Shown here: piece by piece, positions 47,961 through 60,999 of the stretch
How positions within the stretch are numbered: position 1 is the stretch's first letter
How the letters are laid out: the number at the start of each line of letters is the position of its first letter
Source of the DNA: Papilionanthe hookeriana x Papilionanthe teres
Lineage: Eukaryota > Streptophyta > Magnoliopsida > Asparagales > Orchidaceae
DNA: 64,000 nt
Assembly (NCBI GenBank): GCA_022702705.1
Contig: CM040428.1
Location: 92,934,287-92,998,286, forward strand
Reading direction: 5' to 3'
Notes under the pieces: model-generated
Databases searched by the model: none
The model's input: the letters and a program-made list of their open reading frames with translations, nothing else
What the model was told of the DNA's origin: nothing
Position numbers and translations under genes: made by a program

Positions 47961-49208
47961 AGAGAGATAGAAGAAAGCGTAAGTGAGAAAGGAAAGGAGG
48001 GAGGGGAGAGAGAAGAGAGAGTAAAAGGATGGATGAAGAGAAGTAGTTAGAGAAGATGGAGCAATAGTATAGAGAGTAAGGAAGAGAGAGATAACAAAGA
48101 GTGAGAAAGAGAAAAGGGAGTGAGCTATGTTGAAATGAGGGAAGGAGTGACAGAAATACAGAGTGAGTGAGAGAGAAATTGGGAGAGAAGAGAGTGACAA
48201 AAAGAGGGAGATGGTGATAGAGAGGTGAAGTAGGAGGAGGGAGATTGAGAGAGAGAGAGAGAAAGACAAAGAAAAGGGGGTGAGAAAGAGAGAAAGTATG
48301 AGTGAGAGTGAAATTTAATAGAGAATGAGAGAGAAAGGAAGAGGGAAGATATATTGAGGGAAGAGAGAGGAAGTGAGATGGAGTGAAAGAAAGAAGAGGA
48401 GTAAGAGAGAATGGTTGTGAGTGAAAGATGGTGAAAAAAGTGAGAGACGAGAGACCATCATAATATAAGTAAGAGAGAGAGACAAAACAAATGAGAGAGT
48501 GGGAGAAAAATAAATAGGGAGATAAAGATATTTTGAGAGAGGGAGAGAATATACATACATATAGATTATGGAAAGGTCTAGAGATGAAGAGAGAGAGGGA
48601 GGGAGATAAGAAGGAGATAGTGTGGGAGAGGGAGTGAGAGTGAGATAGAAGAAAGAGAAAGAGGTGAGAGGGAGGAAGAAAAGCAAGAAGAAAATGTAGA
48701 GCAAGGGAAGAGACAAAAAGAGAGCAAATAAAGGAACTAAATAAATTGAGAGAGAGAAAAAGTGAGAGAAGGTAAGAGGTTGAAAGAACAGTAGGGAGGA
48801 GGCCATGGAGAGAAAGGGGCATAAAGAGAAAGATATAGAAAAGAGAGAGGGATAAAGCATGGCAAAGAGAGAGAAGAAGGGAGCGAGAGGGAGCTAGATA
48901 AAAGTAGGAGAGGTGGTGGGAGAAGTGTGGGAGAGGTGTGGGAGAGGGAGAAAGAAAAGGAGGGAATTTAGAATCTGTTCATGAGAGTGAAAGAGATAGA
49001 TAGTAGCAAGGGAAAAGACAAGAGGGGAAGCTAGAGAGAGAAAGTGAGTTAGTGAAATTTAGAGGGAGTGAGGGAGTGTAAGAGATACAAGAAGAATGAG
49101 TGAGGAAGAGAAAAAGCGTTGGTGAAAGAAAGAGAGATTGAAAGAAAGAAAGGAAGTGTGGAAGAGAAAGTGGAAGAGAGAATAGAGAGACATAAAGAGA
49201 GGAAGTAG
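47545..49208 (-). repeat. GA-strand block 12
   Basis: Begins with the agacattgggaggatggaag junction shared with 63.66 kb. The part around 48.3-48.8 kb resembles 25.74-26.2 kb before island 2. A 15-bp ggagaggtgtgg-type repeat lies at about 48908-48950. The block ends at agaggaagtaggtccctcta near 49208. Confidence 0.92.
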
Positions 49209-49669
49209 GTCCCTCTATATCTCTATTGCTTTCTCTTTACACTGATGCTCTCTCTCACACTCTTTATTATATATCTCTCTCTTATGTTGCCCTCTATTCT
49301 CTTCTTTCTCTCGCTCTATCCCTCACACACTCTCTCTCCCTCTCTCCGTATTTCTCTCTCTTTCAATCCCACTCTTAACTCTCTCTATCTTTTTCTCTCT
49401 CTACCTCTTCGCTCTCTCTCATTAATTCTCACATTCTCTCACACATCTTTTTTTCTCCCCCCTCTCTTTCACTCCCTTCCCCGCTCTCTTTATGTCTCTC
49501 AATATATCTCACTTCTTTTCCTTACTTATTCTCACTCTCTCCCACTTTATTTATATATCTTTCTCTTGCACTCCATCATTCACTCTCTTGATCTTTATTC
49601 TCTAGCTCCCTCTCTCCTTCCATCCTCTCCATATCTCCCTCTCACTACCTCTTACTCACTATATCTTGA

Positions 49670-51040
49670 GTCTCTCTTCTCTCTCTATTTCCAGCCTTAC
49701 CTTCTCTCCATCTCTCCCTCCATTTCACTCTTCAATCCCTTTTTTCACTCCCTCTCTTGTGCTCTCTCACTCTCAATTTCATCTCTCTTTGTTGTTGCTT
49801 TGCTCTCATTTTCCCCATCTCTATCTCTCCCTTGCTCATAATTCTATCTCCCTCTCTTCTCTCTCTCTTTACTCACTCATTCTCTTCCTCTATCTCTCAC
49901 TCCCCCTCCCTCACACAAACTCTCTCAATTGATTTTACAACTTGCTCCTTCCCTTATATCCATCTCATTATTTATTATTTTTGCTCATATATCTCTCTTA
50001 CCTCCTCGATCCCTTCCTCTTTCAATCTTCCTTCCTCTCATTATGCCACCCTGCCTATCTAACTCCTCTCTCCCTCTCCTCTTGCACTAACTCATTCACT
50101 CTCTCTCCCGCCCTCTTCTTCTATATCTATCTCTCTAATTTCATCTCTTGCTCTCACTTCTCTCACTTACACTTTTCTCTACTCGATCATTATCTCCCTC
50201 TCCCCCATTATCTCTTCCCTTACTCTCTCACGCTTAATTCTTTCACACTCTATTCTCTTACTCCCTCTCTCCCTCGCTCTTTCTAGCTCTATCTTCGCTC
50301 ACTCTCACTCACTCTCACATAATTTGCTCTCGTCTCTCTCTCTCTCCTCTCATTCTTTCTCCCCCTCTCTCCCTTGTCTCTTGCTTCTTTCCCCCATCCC
50401 ACTCTCGCCCTCTCTCTCTTTTTAGTTTCACTCGCACTCTTACTCCCTCTCTCCCTAACTCTTTTTGAATCTATTTCTACCTTACCCTCTCTCCATCTCT
50501 CCCTCCCGCTCACTCTTCATTCACTTTCTTAACTCCCTCTCTTACTTTGTCCCACTCTTTATTTAATCTCCATTTTTTCTTGGCTCTCATTTGCCCCCTC
50601 TATCTCTCCCTTGATTATAATTTTATCTCCCTCTCTTCTCTCACTTTGTTCACTCTTTCTTTTCATCTATCTCTCACTCCCCTCCCTCACACACACTCTC
50701 TCAATTACTTTCACATCTTACTCTCTCCCCCTATATCCATCTCATTATTTATTATTTTCACTCATATATCTCTCTTACCTCCTTGATCCCGCCCTCTTTC
50801 AATGCCTCCTTCCCTCCCTTTATGCCTCCCTCCCTATCGAACTCCTATCTACCTCTCCTCTTGCACTCACTCATTCACTCCCTCTCCCCCTCTCATTTTC
50901 TATATATATCTCTCATTCCCTCTCACTTGCTCTCTCTTCTCTCACTTACACAATTCTCTACTCGCTCGCTCGCTCCCTCTCTCATGTTATCTCTTCCCTT
51001 ACAGTTTCTTCACTCTATTTCTCTCTCACACTCCCTCCCT
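49670..51040 (+). repeat. Tandem duplication of about 0.78 kb (two copies)
   Basis: The copies lie at about 49670-50290 and 50460-51040. Matched stretches are cttaccttctctccatctct and cttaccctctctccatctct (49697, 50491), ctctcaattg.tttt/ctctcaattactttc (49922, 50699), the following tatatccatctcattattta, and ctcttgcactaactcattca/ctcttgcactcactcattca (50076, 50858). The D-to-D offset is about 778 bp. Confidence 0.85.
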
Positions 51041-54000
51041 TTCTCACTCCCTCTTCCTCTCTCTTCAGTTCCACTTCCACTCTTACTTTCTCACTTCTAG
51101 TCTCTTTCTCACTCCAAGTTCACTCTCTCTCCCTTTCTGTTCGATTAATCGCTCTACTCTCAATCTTTCTCTCCCTCTCTCCCCCCTCTCTTGCTTCCTT
51201 CCCTCCCTCCCTTTCTCTGCCTCTCACGCTCTCACTTTCTCTCTTACACACTCTCTCCCTCACACTCTCTTCCAATTCATCCCCCTCTCTCTCCCACAAA
51301 ATCTCATTCTCTACCCACTCTCTCCCTCATTCAAACTTTCTCTCTATATTTTTCCATCACTCTCTCTTCTCTCTCGCCATCCCTTCCTCTCTCACTCTCA
51401 CTCTCCTCAATCTCACTCACTCCCTCCCTTTGTCCCTCTCTTTCTCACTCTCTCCCTCCTCACACTTCTCTCTATTAATACTTTATCACTTTTTTCCCTC
51501 TCTTTCTCTCTCAAACACACATACCCTTGCTCTCTTTTATCACTTTACTCACTCTTTCTCTCCAGCCATCTCTCACTCTCTTCCTCACTCCCTCTCTCCC
51601 TCTTTCATTAATTCAGTCTCTCACTCTATTGCCCTCTCGCCCTCTTGCTATCTCCATATACCCTTTATATCTCCCTCTCTCATTCTCCCTTCCTTGAGTC
51701 TCTCTTCTTTCTATATTTCTATCTCACCCTCCCTCTATCTCTCCCTCCCGATCACTCTTCAATCTCTGGCTTTACTCTTTCTTTTACTCTCTCTTTCTAT
51801 TTAATCTCTCTATTATTTTCATGCTCTCCTACTCTCCCTCTCTATCTCTCACTCTTGCTCTTTCTTCTATCACTCTCTCATCTCTCTCTTTATGCACTCC
51901 ATCTCTCCCTCTATCTCACTCACTCACACTCTCCCTCCCTAACACACTCACTCACAGTTTCTCTCACATATTGCTCTCTCCTATCATATCCATCTCATTG
52001 TTTCTTATTTTATCTCATGGATCTCTCTTTCCTCCTTGATCCCTCCCTCATCAATCCCTACATCCCTCTCTTTCTCGCTCTCTCCCTACTCTACTCTTCT
52101 CTCTCTCTTCTATTGTACTCACTCATTGACTCCCTCTCCCTCCCTCTTATTTTCTTTATCGCACTCTCTCACTCCCTCTCTCTTTCCCTCATCTCTTGCT
52201 TTTTTGTCTCTACATCTCTGTCACTCTTCCTCTCCCATTCTCTCATTCTCCCTCATTTTTTCTCCCTTATTATCCCCCTCCACAACTCTATATGTCAATC
52301 TCTGACCCTCTCCATCTCCTTCTCTCATTTCCTTCTCACTCATTCTCTTAATCTCTCAATCTTGCTATCTTTTGCTCTCGCCTCCTCTCTCACTTCCTAT
52401 CTCTCTCTTAAATCTTTCTTTCTCTCCCCTCTCTCACTCTTCCTCTCTCTATTCAGTCTCTCTAACGTTGTCCATCTATCTCTCCTTTCTCTTTCTTTCC
52501 CTCTATCTCTCTCTTTCTCGTGCACTCCCTTTCTCACAATGTCTCACTATCTATTATGCTTCTTTTTCTAGCTCTCTAGCTCTCTCTTACTCTTTGTTTT
52601 CTCTCTTTATTCACTCTTTATCTTCTATATCCATCAATCTAACTCTCTCCCTTCCTCTCATTCTCTCTCTTTTCTCTCTTCTTCCATCTTCTCTCTCATT
52701 GTCTATTACTTTCTCACCCTCCCTTCCTTCCTCCTCTTTTTTATGCTCTGTTTATCTCTCTAGCTTCCTTTCTCTCGCCCTCTCTTTCCTCACTCTGTAT
52801 TGTCTCTATTTCTCTCTCCCTTTGTCACTCTCTCGCCTCCTCACTCCTTCACTCTCTTTAATTTCACTCTCACTCTTACTCGCTCACTCGCTTCATCTAA
52901 CTTTCTCACACTCATTCCCACTTTCCCTTCTTGGTTGTCCCTCTCTCTCCATATCTTATTCTCCCTCCCTCACTTTCTCTTGCTCACTTTCTCTATCTTA
53001 CTTCACTCTCCTTCTCTCCCTATATCTCTCTCACACTCCCTTCATCCTTTGCTCCCTTCTTCTCTCACTTTCATTAATTGTTCTCTCTCTTTCTCTTTTC
53101 TTGCTTACACTTCTCTAACTCTTTATCTAATGTTTATCTCTCACTCTCTTCCTTACACTTCCTTTTCTTGCTTATATCTCTCACTTGCATACACACAATC
53201 TCTCTTTTTTCAATCCTTCTCTCCCTTATCCCTCACATGTACCCTCTCTCTCTTTCTCAGTCAAATTATAATCCTTCTCATATCCTATGTCTTCTATCTC
53301 ATTGATTCTCACATTCTCTAACACTTTTTCCTCTCTCCCTCCCTCTCTCTTCCTCCTCTATCTCTCACTCTCTTTTCATGATTCTTGCTCTCACGCTTTT
53401 CCTCTCTATCTATATATCTCTCTTGCTCTCTATCTGTCTCTTATCTTCCTCCCTCCCTCACTCACACTCTCTCCATTCTCATCCTCCTAATAGCTTTTCT
53501 TCTCTCTTATCCCTCTCTCTCATTTTCTTTCTTATATCCTCTTCTATCCCTCACGATCATTTCCTCTTTCTCTATATATCTCATTCACACTTCACATTTT
53601 TGTTCTCTTTATCACTTTCACTCTCTACCTCTATCATTCTCACTTCCTAAATATTACCCTTTCTAAGTCTCTCGTATGTAGCTCAAACTTCTCTCCATCT
53701 ATACACTCATAAGCTCTCTCACTCTCTTAATCACTCTCGCTCTCACCCTCTTTAGCTCCACATTTCTTGCTCTCTATCTCACTCTATCTAATTATCTTGT
53801 TCTTTCTCGCTCAATCTCTCCTCTCTTTTCCCGACTCCATCTTTCTCCATTCACTCTCTATCCTCTTTTGTATTATTCTATCTCCCTCTCTTTCTCTTTC
53901 TCACTATATGTTCTTTTTTAAAATTTTATACTCTCGTTTACACTCTCCTTTGTTGCTCTCTTTCCTCTTACACTTTCTCTCATTCTACCTCCACTCCCTT

Positions 54001-55206
54001 TCTCCTTTCTCTTGCTTTCAACCCTACCACTCTCTTTCCCTATCTTCTCTCCCTCCGTCCTTCCCCCTCTATCCCTCCTTATCTCGCTCTTTGTCTCTCT
54101 CTCTCTCTTGCTCCCTCTCTCACTCACTAATATCCTCTTCTTGTGCTCACCTTACACCTCACTAACTCACTCTTACTTGATCTTCCCACAACCTTTCTTC
54201 TCACTCTCTCTCACTTTGTCTTTCCTACTCTCTTTAAATGCTCTCACTTCCACCTATTTCTCTTTCTCCCTTATGACCTCGATCTTTCTATGACTCTCTA
54301 TTTCAGCCCTCTTTATCTCTCCCTCTCAATATTTCTTCTGTCTCTCACTTTTGACCCTCTCATTATTCCTCACTTCCTCTCTCTAGCTCTCCATACCTCT
54401 TTCACTCTCCTAATCCATCTCTCTCTTTTACACTCTCCTTTATTGTTCTCTCTTTTCTTTTTCCTCTTACTTTTCTCTCACTCTATTCCCCATTCTCTCT
54501 CCTTTCTCGCTCACTTGATTCCATCCCAACCTCTCTCGTTCTCTCTATCTCTCCCTCCCTCCCTCTTCCTACCTTTATCCATCTCCAAATTCCTCTCCCT
54601 TCGTTTGTCCCTCTCACTCTCATCATTCTCTTGTTCTCCCGCTCTTTATACCACGTACCCTTACTCGATCTTCCCTTAGTCTCCTCACTCTCAACCTTTC
54701 ACTCTCTTTTCCTTTCTCTTTCTTGAACTCTCTTTAATCCCTCTCACTAGCTCCTTCAATCTCTCTATCTCTCACTCACTCTTTCCCTATCTCTCTCAGT
54801 CTCTATTCCATCTCATTTTATCTCTTATTTACTCTCTCTTCTATCTCTTTTAATGCTCCCTTTATCCCTCGCTTCTTTTCTATCGTCTCCCTCCCTCTTT
54901 CACTCCCTTCACCCTTGCTTTCTCTTGCTTTCCTTATCTCCCTCACTCTTGCTCCCCATCTCACTCGCTCACTCTCTCCCTCTCTCAAGCTCTCTCTTCC
55001 CTCACTCTATCTACACTATTTCTCTCTCACACTTTCTCCCTTTCTCGCCCCTCTTCCTCTATCTTCAGTTTCACTCTCACTTCTACTCGCTCTTTTTCTC
55101 GCTTCATGTTCACTCTCTCTTTGATTGCTTGCTCTCCTCTCTCCTATTAATCTTTCCTCCCTCTCTCCCCTCTCTCTTGCTTCCTTCCCTCCCACACTCT
55201 CTCTCC

Positions 55207-55237
<31 letters not shown>

Positions 55238-57061
55238 CCTCTCTCCCTCTCTTCTAACTCATCCCCCTCATTCTCACTAAATCTCATTCTCCACCCCATT
55301 TCTCCTCCCTCTCACTTTATCTCTATATCTTCCATCGATCACACTTTTCTCTCACCCTCTCTTCTAGTCTCACTCCCGCTCTCTTCAAGGTCCATCACTC
55401 CCTTCCTCTATCACTATTTTTCTCACTCTCCTCCTCTCTCACACTTTTCTCTATTTATGCCTTATCACTTTTTCTTCCTCTATTTTTCTCTCTTTCGCTC
55501 CCACGCATGCACACTCTTGTTCTCTTTAACACTCTCTTATCACTTTACTCACTATTCTCTCCAACCATCTCACACTCTCTTCCTCCCTCCCTCTCTCCCT
55601 CTCTCCCTCTTTCATTATTACAGTCTCTCACTCTATCGCCCACTCACTCTCCCATTATATCCATATCCCCTCTACATCTCCCTCTCTCTACCTCACACTC
55701 AACTCTCCATCTTCCATCGATCTCTCTTCTCTCTTATTTTCTATCCCACCCACTCTCCTTCTCTCCCTCCCACTCACTCTTCAATCCCTTTTTCGCTCTC
55801 TTTATATCTCTATTTCATCTATTTTTATTGATTTCTTGTTCTCTCTCTTGTTTTTTCTTCTATCGCCCTAATTTCTCTCTCTTTACTCACCTTACTCCTC
55901 TCTCTCACTTCTGTTGTACTCACTAAGTCACTCCTTCTCCCTCCCTCTCCTTTTCTCTATTGCTCTCTCTCATTCCCTCTCCCTTGCTCCCTCTTCTCTC
56001 ACTTTCTCTTTTTTCTATTTCTCTCTCACTCTTCCTCTCCCAATCTCTCTCTCATTCTCTCCCTTCTACTTCCCTCCCTCCCACTCCCCCTATCTCAATC
56101 TCCCTTCCTCCATCTCCCTCTCTCCCTCTCCCTCTCCCTCTCTCTTTTCCTTCTGAAGTATTCTCTTAATCTCCCTCCTTATCTAAATATTGCACACTAA
56201 CTTTTTCGTTCTCTTCCTCTCTCAATTCCTATCTATCTCTTAAATCATTTTCTCTCTCCCTTTCTCACTCCCTCTCTCTCTTTCTTCAATCTCTCTCACT
56301 CTCTCCCTCTATCTCGCCCTCTCACTCTCTCCCATACTCTTGTCATTTATCTCTCTTTTTCTCACTCCCTGTCTTACCCACTATGTTTCACACTATATTA
56401 TGTTTCATTCTCTCACTCTAAGGCTCTCTCTTGCTCAATTTTCTCTCTTTTCCCCCTTTCTCTCCCTCTAAATCTCATTTTGTACCACTCTCTCCATCTC
56501 TCTCACTCTTCCCTCCATATAATCTTTCACTCTCTTTTCCTCTCTCACTCCCACTCTCTTCCATCCCTATCACTCCCTCCGTCCATCTCTCTCGTCCACA
56601 CTAGCTTTTTTCTATATTTATGCTTTATCACTTTTTCTTTCTCTATTGCTCTCTTCTTGCTCTCCTTGACAAACTCTCTCTTGCTCTTGTTTATCACTCT
56701 CTAATCACTTTACTCAGTCTTTCTCTCCAACCATCTCTCACTCTCTTCCTCCCTCCCTCTCTCACTCTTTCATTAATTCAATCTCTCGCTATGACTTTTC
56801 TCCCTCCATCTCTCTCCATATTTACCTCAATATCTCCCTTTATCTACCTCTCACTCACTATCTTTTGCTCTAGCTTCCCCGAGTCTCTCTTCTCTCCCAA
56901 TTTTTTCCTTACACCCCCTCTCCCTCACTCCCTTCGCTCACTCTTCAATCCCTATCTTAACTTCCTCTCTTTCTCTCTCTCTTCCACTCTCTATTTCATC
57001 TCTCTTTGTTATTTGTCTGCTTTTGCCCCCTCGTTGTCTCTCTCTATCTCCCTCTCTTCTC

Positions 57062-57600
57062 TCTTTTTACTCACTCTTTCTCTCCTTCTATCTATCACAC
57101 TCTCTCTCTCTCACACTCCCTACCTTACACACTATCTCTTAATTGCTCACATCTTACTCTATCTCGTCATATCCATCTTATCATTTATTATTTTCTCTCA
57201 TACATCTCTCATTCCTCCTAGATACCTCTCTCTTTTAATCAATCACTCCCTTTCTTTCATCCTCTCTCACTCCTCTTGCACCTCGTTCACACACTCTCTC
57301 TCCCTCTCTTTTTCTCTTTCTTTTATCTCTCACTCTTCCATCTCTTTACTCACTCTTTCTCTCCCTCTATCTATCACACTCTCTCTCACACTCTCGTCCT
57401 TACACACTATCTCTCAATTGCTCTCACATCTTGCTCTTTCTCATCATATCCATATCATTCTTTATTATTTTTTCTCATACATCTCTCATTCTTCCTCGAT
57501 ACCTCCCTCTCTTTCTTCCTCTCTCTCTCCTCTTGCACTCACTCGTTCACACTCTCTCTCCCTCTTGTTTTCTCTATCACTCTCTCTCATCCCTCTCTTT
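57062..57600 (+). repeat. Tandem duplication of about 275 bp containing landmark D
   Basis: tctatctatcacactctctc is near 57088 and again near 57367. D follows at 57136 and 57411, and cctagatacctctc/cctcgatacctccc at about 57217 and 57496. The offset is 275-280 bp. In this sub-branch 'gatacctccc' replaces the usual 'gatccctccc', as also at 45.7 and 61.8 kb. Confidence 0.85.
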
Positions 57601-60600
57601 TGCTCTCTTTTCTCTCACTTCCACTTTTCTCTATTTCTCTCTCGCTCTCCCTCTCCCTCTCCCTTTCTCTCGCCCTCTCTCTCATCCTTTCCCTCTCATT
57701 CTCTCCCTTTGCTACCCTCCTTCCTACGCTCTTTATCTCAATCTCTCTCCCTCTCCTCCACCTCACCCCCACTCCATCTCCTTCTCTGCATTTAACTCAT
57801 TCTCTTACTCTCCCTTCCTATCGCAATCCCTCCCTCCTTCCCTCTCTTTCTCTCTTTACCATATCTCTCTTCTCTCTCTCCTCATGCACTTAGTCGATCT
57901 CCCTCCTTCCCTCTCATGTTCTCCATCGCTCTCTCCCATTCAGCTCCTCTCTTCTCTCACTTTCTCTTCTCTCTATTCTCTCTCACAACCTCCCTCTATC
58001 TCTCTATCTCCTTTTTACCGTGCTCTCCCTCACTCTCTCTGTTTCTTTCTCTCTCTATATATATCTCTCTCACTCCCTCATCATTTCTCTACCCTCTCTC
58101 CATTCTACTTCTCACCCTCCCACTCTCTATCTCAATCTCTCTCCCTCTCTCTCCCCCCTTCTCCACGCACTGTTCTCTTACTCCCTATCTCCATCTTGCT
58201 CAATATTGTTTCCTCTCTCGCTTCCTCTCTCTTCCTCTTATATCTTTCATGCTCTCTCTCACTCTAACTCTCTTCAATCTTTCTCTGCCTCTATCTCCCC
58301 AGTTCTCCCATTCTCCCTTACACTTTCCCTCTAACTCCCCCTTTGTCACTCTCTTCCTTATTCTTGCCCTTTCTTACTATGTCTCTTACTCTATATTCTT
58401 TTTTTTGTCTCGCTTTCTTGCTATCTCTTGCTATCTTCTCACTCTTTTTACTCTTTCCATCTATCTCTCTCTTTCTCTTTTTCTTTCTTTCTCACTATGT
58501 CGCTCACTCTCCATCATGTTTCTCTCTCTCTCTCTCGCTCGTTGCTCTCTCTTTTTCTCCTAATATCCATCACTCAGTCTCTCTCCACCTTCCTCCTTTC
58601 TCTATCTCTTTGCTTTCTCACCCACTCCTCTCTCTTATTGTTTATTACTTCCCCTCCCTCCCTTATTTCGGTCTCTATTTGTCTCTCTTTCCCTCTCTTA
58701 CCTCACTCTCTATTCCTTCTCTGTTTCTTTCTCTTTTTGTCTCTCTCCTTTCGTGGCTCGCTCACTCTCTTTAAATTTACTCTCACTCTATTCTCTCTCA
58801 TTCTCTATTGATCTCTCTCTCCCTTTCTCTCTCCCTCATTGAGTCTCTCTCGCTCTCCCTCCCACATTCATTCACTTCATCGCCCTCTCTCTCCTGCTCT
58901 TCTTGTCTCCCTCCCTTTTACTCCCTCTGTCACTCGCTTGCTCTTTCCCTCTCTCCCTCTCACTCTTTCCTTACTCGCTTTTTTCTCTGTTTCCTCTCGC
59001 ACTCTCTCCCTTTCTAGCTTCTCTTTCTCTCTCATGGGTTTCACTCTCACTCTTACTCCCTCGTTTTCTCTCTTTCTCACTCCATGTTTACTCTCTCTCT
59101 TCTATTGCTCTCTCTCCTTGCTCTCCTCTCAATCTTTCTCTCCCTCTCTCCCAAACTTTCATGTTTCATTCCCTACCTCCCACTCTCTCCCTTCCTTGTT
59201 CTTATTTCTCTATCTCACGCATCACTCCCCTTCTCTCCCTCTTACTCTCTTCTAGTTCATTCCCTTTCTCTCCCAGTAAGCCTCATTCTCTACCCATCTC
59301 TCCATCTCTCTCACTCTATCTCTATTTCTTCCTTCACTCTCTCTTCCTCTCTCATTGCCACTCTCTTCCATTCCTCTGACTCCCTTCATCAACCTCTCTC
59401 ATTCTCACTCTCGCCCTCTCCACCCTTCTCTCTATTTATGCTTTATCACTATTTCTTTCTCTATTTATCTCTCTTTCTCTCTCACGCACACTCTCTATTG
59501 CTCTCTTTCAACACTCTCTTATCAATTTACTCACTCTTTCTCACCAACCATCTCTCGCTCTCTTCCTCCCTCCTACTCTCCCTCTTTAAATTTTTTCACT
59601 GTCTCTCTCTCGCCCTCCTTCTCTCTCGATATCTCACACTATATCTCCCTCTCTGCCTTTCACTCACTATCATTTGCTCTATCTTCCCTGAATCTCTTTT
59701 CTCTCTTTATTCCTGCCTTACCCGCTCTCCCTTCTGCTCTCTCTTCAATCACTCCCTCCCAAACTCTCTCTGTGTCTCTCCCTCTCCCTTTCCATCTCTC
59801 TCTAGCTCTCTATTTGCTCTCTCTTTCTTGTTCTCTCTTTAAACCCTTAATTACCTTCTTATTTCTCTCTTCTCACTCACTTTCTCCCTCTCACTCTCTA
59901 TTCCATTTCTTTTTATCCCTCTTGCTCTCTCTTTCTCACTCCCTCAATCTTGCCCTCTCTAGATTTGCCTCATGTAGTGCACTCTTTTCTCTCCATCTCA
60001 CACATACACGCTCTCACTCTCTCTCAATCTCTCTCCCTCTCACCCTCGTTAGCTCCGTTTTTAATCTATCTCTTTGTTTTCATTTTATTTTTTCTCTCTA
60101 ATTTTTTTCCCTTCTCTATTATATTCTCCTACTCTCTCTCTTTCTATTCTCTTTTTATAACTTACACTCTCTTCTACACACTCCTTTTTTGCTCTCTCTT
60201 ATTTCATTTCTTTTACATTTTGTCACTCCATCCTCTACTTCCTCTCTCCACTCTCTCTTGCTTCTATCCCTCCCTCTCGCATTTTATCTCTTCTCTCCCT
60301 CTCATTATTCCTCTCCATCTCGCTCTCTCTATCTCCTATTTTCCCTCGCTTTTTAATCATCACTCACTTACTCTTGTTTGATCTTCTCTCGGTCTCTCTT
60401 CTCAGTCAGTGTCCCTTCCACTCTCTCTTCCTTTCTCTTTCTTGCTCTCTCTTTAAACCCTCTCAATACCTTCTTCTATATCTATTTCTTACTCACACTT
60501 TCCTTTCTCTGTCACTCTCTGTTCCACCTCTTTTCATCTCTCTCTCGCCCTCTCTTCAGTCGCTCTCTTTTCACACTCAGTTTAACCCTCACCGCCACTC

Positions 60601-60999
60601 TCTCGCTCTGCCTCCCGCTTTCACTCCCTTCATCCCTCTCTTTCTCCTGCTCTCCTTATCTCCCTGACTCTTGCTCCCTCTCTCGCTCGCTCACCCTCTC
60701 CCACTCTTCTGCGCTCTCTTCCCTCACCCTCCCTTCTCTTCATTTCTCTCTCACACACTCCCTTTCTCATTCCCTCTTGCTTTCTCTTCAGTTTCACTCT
60801 CACACATCTTCATTCTCTCTCTCCTTCTCGCTCCATGTTCACTCTCTTCGCTTACTCTCTCTTCTACTGCGCTCACTCCTCTCTCCTATCAATCTTTTTG
60901 TCCTACTCTCCCCCACTCCATTTATTTTTTTCCTCCCTCTCTCTCCCTCTCTCCCTCTATCTTTCTCTCACACACACACTCTCTCCCTCTCTCCTTCTC

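Noticed and set aside
56620..57795. 391-codon open frame, and the similar 397-codon frame at 50611-51804
   Set aside because: Hydrophobic Ser/Leu/Pro strings resemble membrane proteins only superficially. They run through tandem repeat boundaries and have alternative open frames overlapping on the same strand.
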